NCBI GenBank assembly: GCA_937895515.1
Contig: CALAYS010000237.1
Span: 1 to 5,764 of the forward strand
Length of the DNA: 5,764 nt
Source of the DNA: an uncultured bacterium
Lineage (GTDB): Bacteria > Patescibacteriota > Minisyncoccia > Phycocordibacterales > UBA9973
Direction: 5' to 3'
This document shows, in pieces, positions 1 to 5,440 of this stretch; the stretch's first letter is position 1; each line of letters opens with the position of its first letter. Below the pieces are notes generated by a model. The model was not told the DNA's origin, did no database searches, and saw only the letters and a list, made by a program, of their open reading frames with translations. Position numbers and translations under genes: made by a program.

Positions 1-50
1 TAGCTCAATTTTTGCAAAATATAAAGTCCAAATGTTCAAAAAATCATACC

Positions 51-110
51 TGACCCATTATTCAGAAGGTCTATATTTGATGAAAATAGTCGAAAAAATT
101 TTTCGATTAA
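51..110 (+). repeat. Palindromic repeat R2, copy 1
   Basis: This copy has the fixed layout seen in the others. A GACCCATTATTCAGAAGG-like lead starts at 52, TATATTTGA follows, and then comes a palindrome with 11-base arms TAGTCGAAAAA (87-97) and TTTTTCGATTA (99-109) around one central base (98), with one G-T pair. The distance from the GACC lead to the palindrome centre is 46 bases, the same as in the copy at 5571. It lies in non-coding DNA and could form a hairpin in either strand. It resembles a short palindromic or MITE-like element; mobility is not shown. Confidence 0.75.
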
Positions 111-118
111 AATTTAAG

Positions 119-146
119 CCAAATCATGCCTAACCCATTGTTCTTT
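119..146 (+). repeat. Fragment of repeat R2
   Basis: The stretch AAATCATGCCTAACCCATTG repeats the lead of copy 1 (AAATCATACCTGACCCATTA at 42-61), offset by 80 bases. The similarity ends at about 145, before the palindromic part. It is therefore a truncated copy consisting of the lead only. It abuts the end of a doubtful short reading frame on the minus strand. Confidence 0.5.
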
Positions 147-159
147 TAACAAATAATAT

Positions 160-297
160 CTAAATTTGTAAAATTTTAGAACAAGCCATTATATTTTTGG
201 TCAAAAAATAAGAAGCAAAATCAAACATATTAATCCCATGAAGGAAACCGATAAAACAAACAATGTTTTCAGTCAGAAGTATCCCTTCATCTTCCAT
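160..297 (-). CDS. Doubtful 45-residue hypothetical protein
   Basis: From the first ATG (297) the frame encodes 45 residues beginning MEDEGILLTENIV and ending at a TAG next to the R2 fragment. The frame is open a little further upstream, but only to a TTG at 351, which is an unlikely start in a eukaryotic virus. The peptide is fairly hydrophobic and shows no motif I recognise. It could be a small gene, the decayed end of a longer one such as a repeat protein, or chance. Its strand agrees with the three genes that follow. Apart from this frame and the R2 copies I see no gene in 1-394. Confidence 0.2.
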   Translation of the reverse strand: MEDEGILLTENIVCFIGFLHGINMFDFASYFLTKNIMACSKILQI

Positions 298-361
298 AAC
301 ACGAACAATATAATCGGTAAAACAAAAAATAACAGCATTTATTATTGGCAAACGGTATTTT

Positions 362-382
362 TATCATTAACTTTTAATGATA
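362..382. terminator. Hairpin after the 75-residue gene
   Basis: TATCATTA (362-369) and TAATGATA (375-382) form a perfect 8-bp stem around a 5-base loop. The hairpin starts 13 bases beyond the stop of the minus-strand gene at 395-622. Several giant viruses end or polyadenylate transcripts at hairpins, so a 3'-end signal is a reasonable inference. A T run follows on the plus strand. Confidence 0.5.
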
Positions 383-394
383 TTTTTTAGGAAT

Positions 395-622
395 CTAACA
401 TCGAATTAGCTTCTCTCCGGCATCTGTAAACTTTATAGTCGCAATACACATCTTCAGCATTTCATCTTCTTCTGACGAACGATTGCCGTTTGAAAGACAT
501 GCAGCAACAACCGCCTCTGCTTGAGATTCAATGTCCGAAATATTATCCTGCGATTCGAGTCTGTTTATAATGTATAGAACAAAGAATTCTTCAAATGTTA
601 TCATGTTGCTAATGTATTTCAT
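395..622 (-). CDS. Hypothetical protein, 75 residues, acidic centre
   Basis: I do not recognise this protein. It begins MKYISNMITFEEFFVLYIINRLES and is predicted helical. The middle is acidic and polar (SQDNISDIESQAE and SSEEDE), with a small-residue stretch AVVAAC between, and the end is TDAGEKLIRC. There is no signal peptide or clear membrane segment. The ATG at 622 is preceded by an A-rich leader on the coding strand (TTATTTATAAAAA). Only 25 bases separate it from the stop of the upstream gene, which has the same direction. A clean 8-bp hairpin lies just beyond its stop. These points favour a real small gene, but the function is unknown. Confidence 0.55.
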   Translation of the reverse strand: MKYISNMITFEEFFVLYIINRLESQDNISDIESQAEAVVAACLSNGNRSSEEDEMLKMCIATIKFTDAGEKLIRC

Positions 623-647
623 TTTTTATAAATAACCGAAGATCCCA

Positions 648-1244
648 TTAAGGGAATGTTGATTGCAATTTTTGATACAATTCTTGAATATTTTTTAGAT
701 TAGTGCCTGTTTTTCTACCCAAGGTTGATCTCCTTTTACTATTATAAATGTCAAGCGCTCGACACTCCATCATACTATGAGCATGGGAACGAATGGCTCC
801 AAAAAAGCCACTAATTGGTTGAGCATTACCTTTCACTTGATAATAAAGAGTAACTCTTATTTTTTTATCGGGAGACACTGAAATTCTTTCTTCAGCTGAT
901 AAACATAATCCGAGTTCTGCTGGTAAAGAGAAAGAGAGTCTTGCCTTCCCATTTGAGAAAACCGTTCCTGCAATTTTTATAATTACTGCCGTTGGAATGA
1001 CTCCGTCACCTGCCATTTTTCGTAAAGGATCAACAGATGATGGAAGTGCCATTTTCCATTGACCAAGGAAAGAGAATCGGTTATCATTTAGTGGTGTGAG
1101 TCGTAATCTTTTTGTTTCGGATGAAAATGGACGCCAGTTTAAAAGAGAAAAAACTTCATCGAAGGGAGAATTTAGAGTTGGAACCTCGAAAGAAAGAGCT
1201 TCTTTACGTGCTTCAACAGAAGAATGTAATGATGGAATCGACAT
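648..1244 (-). CDS. Hypothetical protein, 198 residues, probably beta-rich
   Basis: I do not recognise the family. The N-terminal ~55 residues are polar and probably loosely ordered. Residues ~58-145 show alternating hydrophobic runs typical of beta strands, such as FSFLGQWKMALP, TAVIIKIAGTVF, ARLSFSLP and IRVTLYYQVKG. The C-terminal ~35 residues are basic (NSKRRSTLGRKTGTNLKN) and end in a short helix (IQELYQKLQSTFP). There are no membrane segments, no cysteine pairs and no catalytic motif I can name. A virion or nucleic-acid-associated protein is possible, but that is only a guess from the strand-rich core and basic tail. It is the middle member of a three-gene minus-strand run, 46 bases after the nucleotidyltransferase and 25 bases before the 75-residue gene. 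The length and unbroken frame make it a confident gene. Confidence 0.8.
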   Translation of the reverse strand: MSIPSLHSSVEARKEALSFEVPTLNSPFDEVFSLLNWRPFSSETKRLRLTPLNDNRFSFLGQWKMALPSSVDPLRKMAGDGVIPTAVIIKIAGTVFSNGKARLSFSLPAELGLCLSAEERISVSPDKKIRVTLYYQVKGNAQPISGFFGAIRSHAHSMMECRALDIYNSKRRSTLGRKTGTNLKNIQELYQKLQSTFP

Positions 1245-1290
1245 GGTTTCTTTTTAATGAGCAAACGGAAAAGGTGGAAAATTTCCAACT

Positions 1291-1971
1291 TTAAGAAATC
1301 AACGTATATCCACGTCGTTCGTATTTTTCGATGTTGTTGATAAGTTTTTGTTGCCACGCTGGTAGTATTTCTTGCGGATACCAACGAATATTGCAAATCA
1401 TTTGAGCTGGCGAACAAATCGACCAAAAAGGAGGACAAATCGACCCAATAGTCTTTAGTTCATTCATGAAAAACCAGATCAGATTAATTCGAAGGTTTTT
1501 GTTAAAAACATCTTGCAAACAAATATAATGCGGATAACGAAGGCCTTGATGACTGAACTGCAACATTCGGCATGAAAAGTCCACATGAATGGAAGGATTA
1601 AAACCATCCCCATACATAACCAAGTCAATCGAAAATCCGTCAACAGTTATTTTTCTGCAGTGGACGGTAATATCTTGAAAAAAAAAACTTCGACTTTGAA
1701 AATATTTTTTATCATTGTCTCCGAGGCAATCCTTACCAAAAAAATTAAAGACTTCTGTTGCATTCTTTTTGTGGAAAAAAAGATCGATGTCGCTAAATTC
1801 TTCATCATGAAGAGCAGCAGTAACAAATCCTCCCATAATAAATGCGGTCGGAAACTTTTCCAAGAACTCCTTAATTTTAAGGGGAACGCGCTCGTTAATT
1901 TTAAGATTAAAATCGACAGGTGATATGGACATAACTCGACGAAAAAAAGTTTTAAAATAATGTTTTAGCAT
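1291..1971 (-). CDS. Nucleotidyltransferase-fold protein, viral/phage type
   Basis: This protein has the signature of the DNA polymerase beta-like nucleotidyltransferase superfamily. GG at residues 47-48 (FIMGGFVTAAL) is followed by SDIDLFF, with metal-binding aspartates D61 and D63. A third candidate acidic residue lies in a later strand (FSIDLVMYG, D116). The VDFSC at 130-134 and the closing IEKYERRGYTL are features I associate with nucleotidyltransferases of large phages and giant viruses. Such enzymes transfer a nucleotide to a protein, RNA or small molecule; the substrate here cannot be read from the sequence. No helicase or HEPN toxin partner sits next to it, so a toxin-antitoxin role has no local support. 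The start at 1971 gives 226 residues; an internal Met14 is the alternative. It lies directly against the R1 repeat array upstream and leads the three-gene minus-strand run. Confidence 0.8.
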   Translation of the reverse strand: MLKHYFKTFFRRVMSISPVDFNLKINERVPLKIKEFLEKFPTAFIMGGFVTAALHDEEFSDIDLFFHKKNATEVFNFFGKDCLGDNDKKYFQSRSFFFQDITVHCRKITVDGFSIDLVMYGDGFNPSIHVDFSCRMLQFSHQGLRYPHYICLQDVFNKNLRINLIWFFMNELKTIGSICPPFWSICSPAQMICNIRWYPQEILPAWQQKLINNIEKYERRGYTLIS

Positions 1972-2004
1972 TTTTCTGATTCAATTTAAAATTTTTGGTT
2001 TAAA

Positions 2005-2074
2005 TTCTGTAACGGATATCGTATGCTAATTTTTTGGATTAATGCCATAGCTAACTTTATAATAAAGTTTGTTG
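2005..2074 (+). repeat. Degenerate leading edge of R1 array
   Basis: The words TAAATTCTGTAACGGATATC and, from 2039, TAATGCCATAGCTAACTTTA are diverged versions of pieces of the R1 unit. The second also matches the degenerate R1 block near 2924 (CATAGCTAACTTTATAATAA). A 7-bp stem AACTTTA/TAAAGTT with a 3-base loop lies at 2053-2069. This block lies between the nucleotidyltransferase start and the well-conserved array. Confidence 0.55.
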
Positions 2075-2347
2075 TAAGCTTTATAATGAAGATTCAACAC
2101 TAAATTTTGTAAGTAATATTGTACAGCTAACTTTATAACAAACTTTATTATAAGCTTTATAATGAAGATTTAATACTAAATTTTGTAAGTAATATTATAT
2201 GGCGAACTTTATTGTAAGCTTTATAATGAAGATTCAACACTAAATTTTGTAAGTAATATTATACAGCTAACTTTATAACAAACTTTGTTGTAAGCTTTAT
2301 AATGAAGATTTAATACTAAATTTTGTAAGTAATATTATATAACAAAG
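2075..2347 (+). repeat. R1 tandem array with a 140-bp two-part period
   Basis: The word TAAGCTTTATAATGAAGATT begins at 2075, 2151, 2215 and 2291, so spacings alternate 76, 64, 76. First and third units carry CAACACTAAA next and the second and fourth carry TAATACTAAA, so the true period is 140 bp (76+64). Positions 2075-2200 and 2215-2340 differ at only three sites. The 64-base unit equals the 76-base unit minus ATAACAAACTTT, which lies between two AACTTT copies. The array is non-coding and fills the space between the nucleotidyltransferase and zinc-protein genes. Periodic ~140-150 bp intergenic repeats are known in pithovirus-type genomes; the link is an inference. Confidence 0.9.
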
Positions 2348-2386
2348 TTTGTTATGTAACATTACTTGCGAAATTTAGTATTAAAT
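2308..2386. repeat. Large inverted repeat (39-base arms) at the end of the R1 array
   Basis: The arm at 2308-2346, part of the fourth R1 unit, is inverted at 2348-2386 around a single central base (2347). The arms match at 35 of 39 positions. The 17 central bases (ATAACAAA, G, TTTGTTAT) are a perfect palindrome. In plus-strand RNA three of the four mismatches become G-U pairs; in minus-strand RNA only one does. The right arm holds the stop codon and last eleven codons of the zinc-protein gene. The structure could mark that transcript's 3' end or be a trace of how the array expanded. Confidence 0.85.
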
Positions 2387-2642
2387 TCATATCTTCAGTG
2401 GTCTTTTCTTGGAAAAATTTTATTTGTGGGGGTTCAAAAGTCTTGATTCGACAATCATAACAGTTAGAAGTTCGACGTCTAACTTTTTCTCCAAAAGGTT
2501 TTCCAGATCTCTTTGGTTGATACCAATAGGGATGAAAATTAATTGCGTCTTTTTCATCATGACATTTTTCACAAATTTTTGTCTCCTCTCCAGATGGAGT
2601 TCTAATAGTTCCGTTTTGACGCATATTGTGGAGATGGGCCAA
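2352..2642 (-). CDS. Small zinc-binding protein (CxxC...CxxC)
   Basis: The 96-residue protein has two cysteine pairs, C24-x-x-C27 (KICEKCHDEKDAINF) and C61-x-x-C64 (TSNCYDCR), 33 residues apart. This fits a treble-clef or zinc-ribbon unit of the form K-C-x-x-C...F...C-x-x-C-R. Small viral and phage proteins and the zinc module next to some HNH nucleases look like this. No H-N-H catalytic set is visible, so I do not call it a nuclease. The linker is basic (QPKRSGKPFGEKVRRR), consistent with nucleic-acid binding. The start at 2642 follows an in-frame TAA 14 bases upstream; Met7 is the alternative. The last eleven residues (NLILNFASNVT) and the stop are encoded by an inverted R1 repeat copy, so this tail is probably acquired. 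R1 DNA lies on both sides. A longer open frame on the opposite strand is judged to be a shadow because it has no motif. Confidence 0.75.
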   Translation of the reverse strand: MAHLHNMRQNGTIRTPSGEETKICEKCHDEKDAINFHPYWYQPKRSGKPFGEKVRRRTSNCYDCRIKTFEPPQIKFFQEKTTEDMNLILNFASNVT

Positions 2643-2798
2643 ATTCTTTTAATTAAAAAACCTTGGAGCCGAATGTCAAGTGCGATAAAGTTTCTTTATG
2701 TCGGCCAATTTATCATAATTTATGGGCCTGTAATAAAACTCTATTTCTTTGGGATCAATTAGCCAGGCCAAGATCTAAGGCGCAAAGATGAAAATTTA
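2643..2798. other. Non-repeat spacer upstream of zinc-protein gene
   Basis: This stretch has no convincing gene on either strand and no clear R1 words. It begins with the A/T-rich leader of the minus-strand zinc-protein gene and should contain that gene's promoter, although I cannot name a promoter motif. With the zinc gene it makes a unique-sequence island inside R1 repeat territory. Confidence 0.5.
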
Positions 2799-2975
2799 AT
2801 GGCCATGGCTAACTTTATAAAAGATATTTCATACTAAATTGTGTAAGTAATACAGCACGGCCATAACAAACTTTGGAATTAATATTCCATACTAAACTTT
2901 GTAATAAGCCTTATAATGGATATCACATAGCTAACTTTATAATAAATATCGCGTTCCAAATTTCATGATAAATGC
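2799..2975 (+). repeat. Degenerate R1 repeat block
   Basis: Diverged R1 words recur in the same orientation as the main array. Examples are GGCTAACTTTATAA (~2807), ATACTAAATTGTGTAAGTAA (2831), ATAACAAACTTTG (2863), ACTAAACTTTGTAA (2891), TAAGCCTTATAATGGATATC (~2905) and CATAGCTAACTTTATAATAA (~2926). The order and spacing are scrambled, and the copies are much less alike than at 2075-2347, which suggests an older, decaying part of the same array. The rest, to 3020, is A/T-rich with only a weak 5-bp hairpin (2976-2986) before the stop of the ATPase gene. Confidence 0.7.
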
Positions 2976-3020
2976 CTTTATTAAAGACTTTTTATAAAAC
3001 AATTAAACCCCTGAAAATTA

Positions 3021-4427
3021 TTATGTATACATTCCAAAAGGTGGAGCATCACAATTGTCCTCGTCCATTGTTTTTAAATATTGGGTAAATGCCTTTTCTA
3101 GAATAGAATGTGTAATAGGAAAACGTGATGCGCCCAAATCACCTTTACTTTCAGCATGTAACTCTGCGTACGCCATTTTGCTTAGCAAAATAAGACGTTC
3201 TGTGCTTCCGCCAAAGTGGGGAAATTTTTTACAATTCTTTATGAAAAAATTTTTTAGAAGAGGTTCGTCTTTGGATTGGATATGCCAATATCCATCCTTC
3301 TCCAGTTGGGAGCGAAATATTTGATATATCTCCTCGCCGCTGTATTTGCAAATACGAAATACAAGTTGAATACGACGTTTTAAACCAGGCTGGACCCTAA
3401 ATATAGTTCGATCAAGATGATCAGTATAACCATTAAATACAAAAATGTAATCGTTGGTTTTTTCATCCATATAACGGTTAATAAGTGTTAAGGCTTCCAT
3501 TCCATAAGAATCACGTTCGTCCGTTGAAAGAAGATAGGCTTCCTCGATGATAATAATTTTTCCTCTGTTTGCATCTAAAATTTCCTTCGTTTTTATAGAA
3601 GTATGACCTTGATAGGTGCCAACAAAATCTTCTCGTCCCAAAACGATATATGGTATGTTTTCTTTTGAAGCTCCAGCCAGATAATAAGTTGATTCTTCCT
3701 CTTTAATACAGTCAAAATCCAGTTTGTCATTTTTCTTTGTACTTGCGGCACTTCGTTGTAAAAGTTCTTGACACGTTTCCATTGAATCTTGGATATGGCT
3801 ATAAATATCTTTGATTAATTGAGGGACTTCTTCTGGTGGAGAATCTCTATGCGCTTTATCCATGGCTATCATAGCTTCGCTAAGATTGTCTAATATAGAT
3901 GTAATTAAAGTTATTATTTCTCTTTTTTCTTCAAGCAAAAGTTCCCCTTCACCAGAATGGTCATTTTCAGCAGCAGCACAACATGGTTCCACTGGATCTT
4001 TTAGAGACGGACTAAGATGTGGGGCGCCAGGCGAAATACTTGAAAAGACATCCCTTAATTCAATATTATCTTCTTCAGTTTTTCCTTTTTCTTTTTGAAA
4101 AGGAAGCACCGGAACACTCGGCATTCGACGATCCATTACATCCAATAGAGACCATATTTCGGCAATAAGAATTGAGAGTGTTGTTTTTCCAACTCCCGGT
4201 GGTCCAGAAATAATGGTGTGCATTTTTTTGAATGGCAAGTTATAACCATGTTTTTTCATCAATAGTATCAAAAGAATTTGCGACGTAAATGAATCTTTCA
4301 CATCTTGCATTCCTATCATTGACTCTAATTCCTTGAGCTTTTCGATTACTTTATCAATATTTTTCAAGCGGCTATTAATTTTAAAGTTCTTTGATTGAAG
4401 AGTGAAAATAAGTTCATAAAGCTTCAT
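3021..4427 (-). CDS. CbbX/SpoVK-like AAA+ ATPase with large insertion
   Basis: The 468-residue protein belongs to the CbbX/SpoVK group of AAA+ ATPases, which use ATP to remodel partner proteins through a hexamer pore. A short N-terminal helix leads into IGMQDVKDSF (38-47). Walker A is GPPGVGKT at 75-82. The group's pore segment is GREDFVGTYQGHT (264-276), followed by Walker B IIIIEEAYLL (291-300). A sensor-1 Asn lies in FVFNGY (N332). PGLKRRI (347-353) carries the likely arginine finger, and GGSTERL (406-412) is the sensor-2 region. Two things are odd. Walker B reads EE where the family normally has DE. Residues ~100-256 are an extra segment between Walker A and the pore motif: acidic and Pro/Ser-rich first, then predicted helices from ~163 to 228. 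CbbX relatives have about 55-65 residues between Walker A and B, against ~210 here. The partner is unknown; rubisco activation is not implied. It diverges from the glycosylase gene. Confidence 0.88.
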   Translation of the reverse strand: MKLYELIFTLQSKNFKINSRLKNIDKVIEKLKELESMIGMQDVKDSFTSQILLILLMKKHGYNLPFKKMHTIISGPPGVGKTTLSILIAEIWSLLDVMDRRMPSVPVLPFQKEKGKTEEDNIELRDVFSSISPGAPHLSPSLKDPVEPCCAAAENDHSGEGELLLEEKREIITLITSILDNLSEAMIAMDKAHRDSPPEEVPQLIKDIYSHIQDSMETCQELLQRSAASTKKNDKLDFDCIKEEESTYYLAGASKENIPYIVLGREDFVGTYQGHTSIKTKEILDANRGKIIIIEEAYLLSTDERDSYGMEALTLINRYMDEKTNDYIFVFNGYTDHLDRTIFRVQPGLKRRIQLVFRICKYSGEEIYQIFRSQLEKDGYWHIQSKDEPLLKNFFIKNCKKFPHFGGSTERLILLSKMAYAELHAESKGDLGASRFPITHSILEKAFTQYLKTMDEDNCDAPPFGMYT

Positions 4428-4569
4428 CTTCTTTTAAATATTATTAATAACTTAATATTTCCTGGGGAAAAAATTGCATCTTTAAAAAAAAGAAAATTAA
4501 TTTTTTTGACAAGATATTCTTTTCGAGAAATGAATAGAAAAAAGATAATCTCTTACTAAAAAACTTAAA
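4428..4569. promoter_or_regulatory. Shared divergent promoter region
   Basis: These 142 bases separate the start codons of the ATPase (minus) and glycosylase (plus), so promoters for both should lie here. The region is very A/T-rich, with an A run followed by a T run around 4484-4507 and the palindrome AAAATTAATTTT at 4493-4504. TTTTTGACAAGATATT (4503-4518) recurs with one change at 5658-5673. I see no match to the well-known Mimivirus early box here. The presence of promoters is inferred from the gene layout. Confidence 0.45.
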
Positions 4570-5421
4570 ATGCCAGAAGGACCAGAAGTGTGCATTATAG
4601 CAAACGTTTTGTATGAAAAATGTAAAGGAAAAATTATTTCTCATGTTTTAGTTTGCCAGGATTCTCGCTATTATCATGAGCAAAAAGATAAATTTAAAAA
4701 CATTGTTTCCATGGAAATAATTGAAATTGCATCAAAAGGAAAGAAAATATTTTTCATTCTTTTTTCAGAAAAAAAGGAAAAAATATATCTTGTTTCATCT
4801 TTGGGTATGGAAGGAAGATGGAAATATGAACAATCGGTTGACCCCGAAACACGTCATCTTTCCATCGCTATTTTTCTTTCATCAGGTATTTGTCTTAATT
4901 TTTATGATCATCGCCATTTCGGACATCTTGACATTGTGAAAGATCTTCCAAAAGCACTATCCCAACTTGGACCTTCTTGGCTATCTTCTGTTGTTGATGG
5001 TAATTCTAGTAAAATTACTATTGATGAATTTGTTTCTTTGCTGCAAAACAAACGTCTTCACAAAAAAAAAATTATGGATTTTCTTCTTGATCAAAAATAT
5101 ACATCGGGAGTTGGAAATTATATTAGGGCGGAGGCACTATATATGGCAAAAATTAACCCATATAGACTTATAAACAGTCTTCTTCCTAAAGAGGCCAAAC
5201 TTTTATTTGACAGCATCATGGACGTAGTTCAGAAAAGTTTAGAGGCTAATGGGCATACATTGAAAAGCTATTTTACCCCCATTGGTGAAAAAGGAGGATA
5301 TGTACCTATTATATACGGGAAAGATTCAGATCCTGATGGAAATACGATTCGGCGAGATCAAGATTCAACGGGCAGAACTATTCATTGGTGTCCAGCAGTT
5401 CAAGGTTCAGACACGATATAA
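4570..5421 (+). CDS. Fpg/Nei-family DNA glycosylase, zincless-finger type
   Basis: This is a base-excision repair enzyme of the Fpg/Nei family, which removes oxidised bases and nicks the abasic site. At 283 residues it is close to the usual ~270. MPEGPEV supplies the catalytic Pro2 and Glu3 after Met removal. K58 (SKGKK) matches the conserved active-site lysine, and SLGMEGRW supplies the void-filling Met80. FYDHRHFG matches the family's D-R-x-F-G. The helix-two-turn-helix is LLDQKYTSGVGNYIRAEAL (172-190) with the DNA-contacting N183. The C-terminal hairpin IYGKDSDPDGNTIRR...GRTIHWCPAVQ keeps the catalytic arginine (R269) but only one of four zinc cysteines (C274). That is the zincless finger known from plant, fungal, NEIL1-like and giant-virus enzymes. 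The start at 4570 is fixed by the N-terminal motif. It is transcribed alone and followed by a strong hairpin. Whether it prefers purine or pyrimidine lesions cannot be told. Confidence 0.95.
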   Translation: MPEGPEVCIIANVLYEKCKGKIISHVLVCQDSRYYHEQKDKFKNIVSMEIIEIASKGKKIFFILFSEKKEKIYLVSSLGMEGRWKYEQSVDPETRHLSIAIFLSSGICLNFYDHRHFGHLDIVKDLPKALSQLGPSWLSSVVDGNSSKITIDEFVSLLQNKRLHKKKIMDFLLDQKYTSGVGNYIRAEALYMAKINPYRLINSLLPKEAKLLFDSIMDVVQKSLEANGHTLKSYFTPIGEKGGYVPIIYGKDSDPDGNTIRRDQDSTGRTIHWCPAVQGSDTI

Positions 5422-5440
5422 ATATAGCCCAATTTAAACA

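Noticed and set aside
643..655. Small TCCC/GGGA hairpin at the stop of the 198-residue gene
   Set aside because: It has only four base pairs and overlaps the stop codon, too weak to claim as a signal.
1172..1438. 88-codon minus-strand frame across the junction of the 198-residue protein and nucleotidyltransferase genes
   Set aside because: It overlaps both real genes in another frame and lacks motifs. The gap between the two genes is intact, and there is no sign that a frameshift joins them.
1585..1923. 112-codon open frame on the plus strand
   Set aside because: It is antisense to the nucleotidyltransferase gene, whose motifs are clear. The translated product is Lys/Ile/Phe-rich with no motif.
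1291..1971. MntA-type antitoxin of a HEPN/MNT toxin-antitoxin pair
   Set aside because: The fold signature fits broadly, but no HEPN partner lies beside it. The later VDFSC and KYERRGY features point to the phage/viral nucleotidyltransferase type.
2075..2347. CRISPR-like array
   Set aside because: Units follow each other with no unique spacers. The whole unit is conserved, so it is a tandem repeat and not repeats separated by variable spacers.
2409..2762. 117-codon open frame on the plus strand, longer than the zinc-protein gene opposite it
   Set aside because: It has no recognisable motif and a Phe/Ser/Ile-rich composition typical of antisense A/T-rich DNA. The opposite strand has two well-spaced CxxC pairs and a basic linker, which is a better gene.
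4507..4535. Bacterial-type promoter (TTGACA) upstream of the glycosylase
   Set aside because: There is no convincing -10 box at 16-18 bases, and the window lacks ribosome binding sites, so the bacterial reading is not supported.
4444..4644. 66-codon minus-strand frame through the divergent promoter and the 5' end of the glycosylase gene
   Set aside because: It is a Phe-rich shadow of A/T-rich DNA and overlaps the secure MPEGPEV start of the glycosylase.
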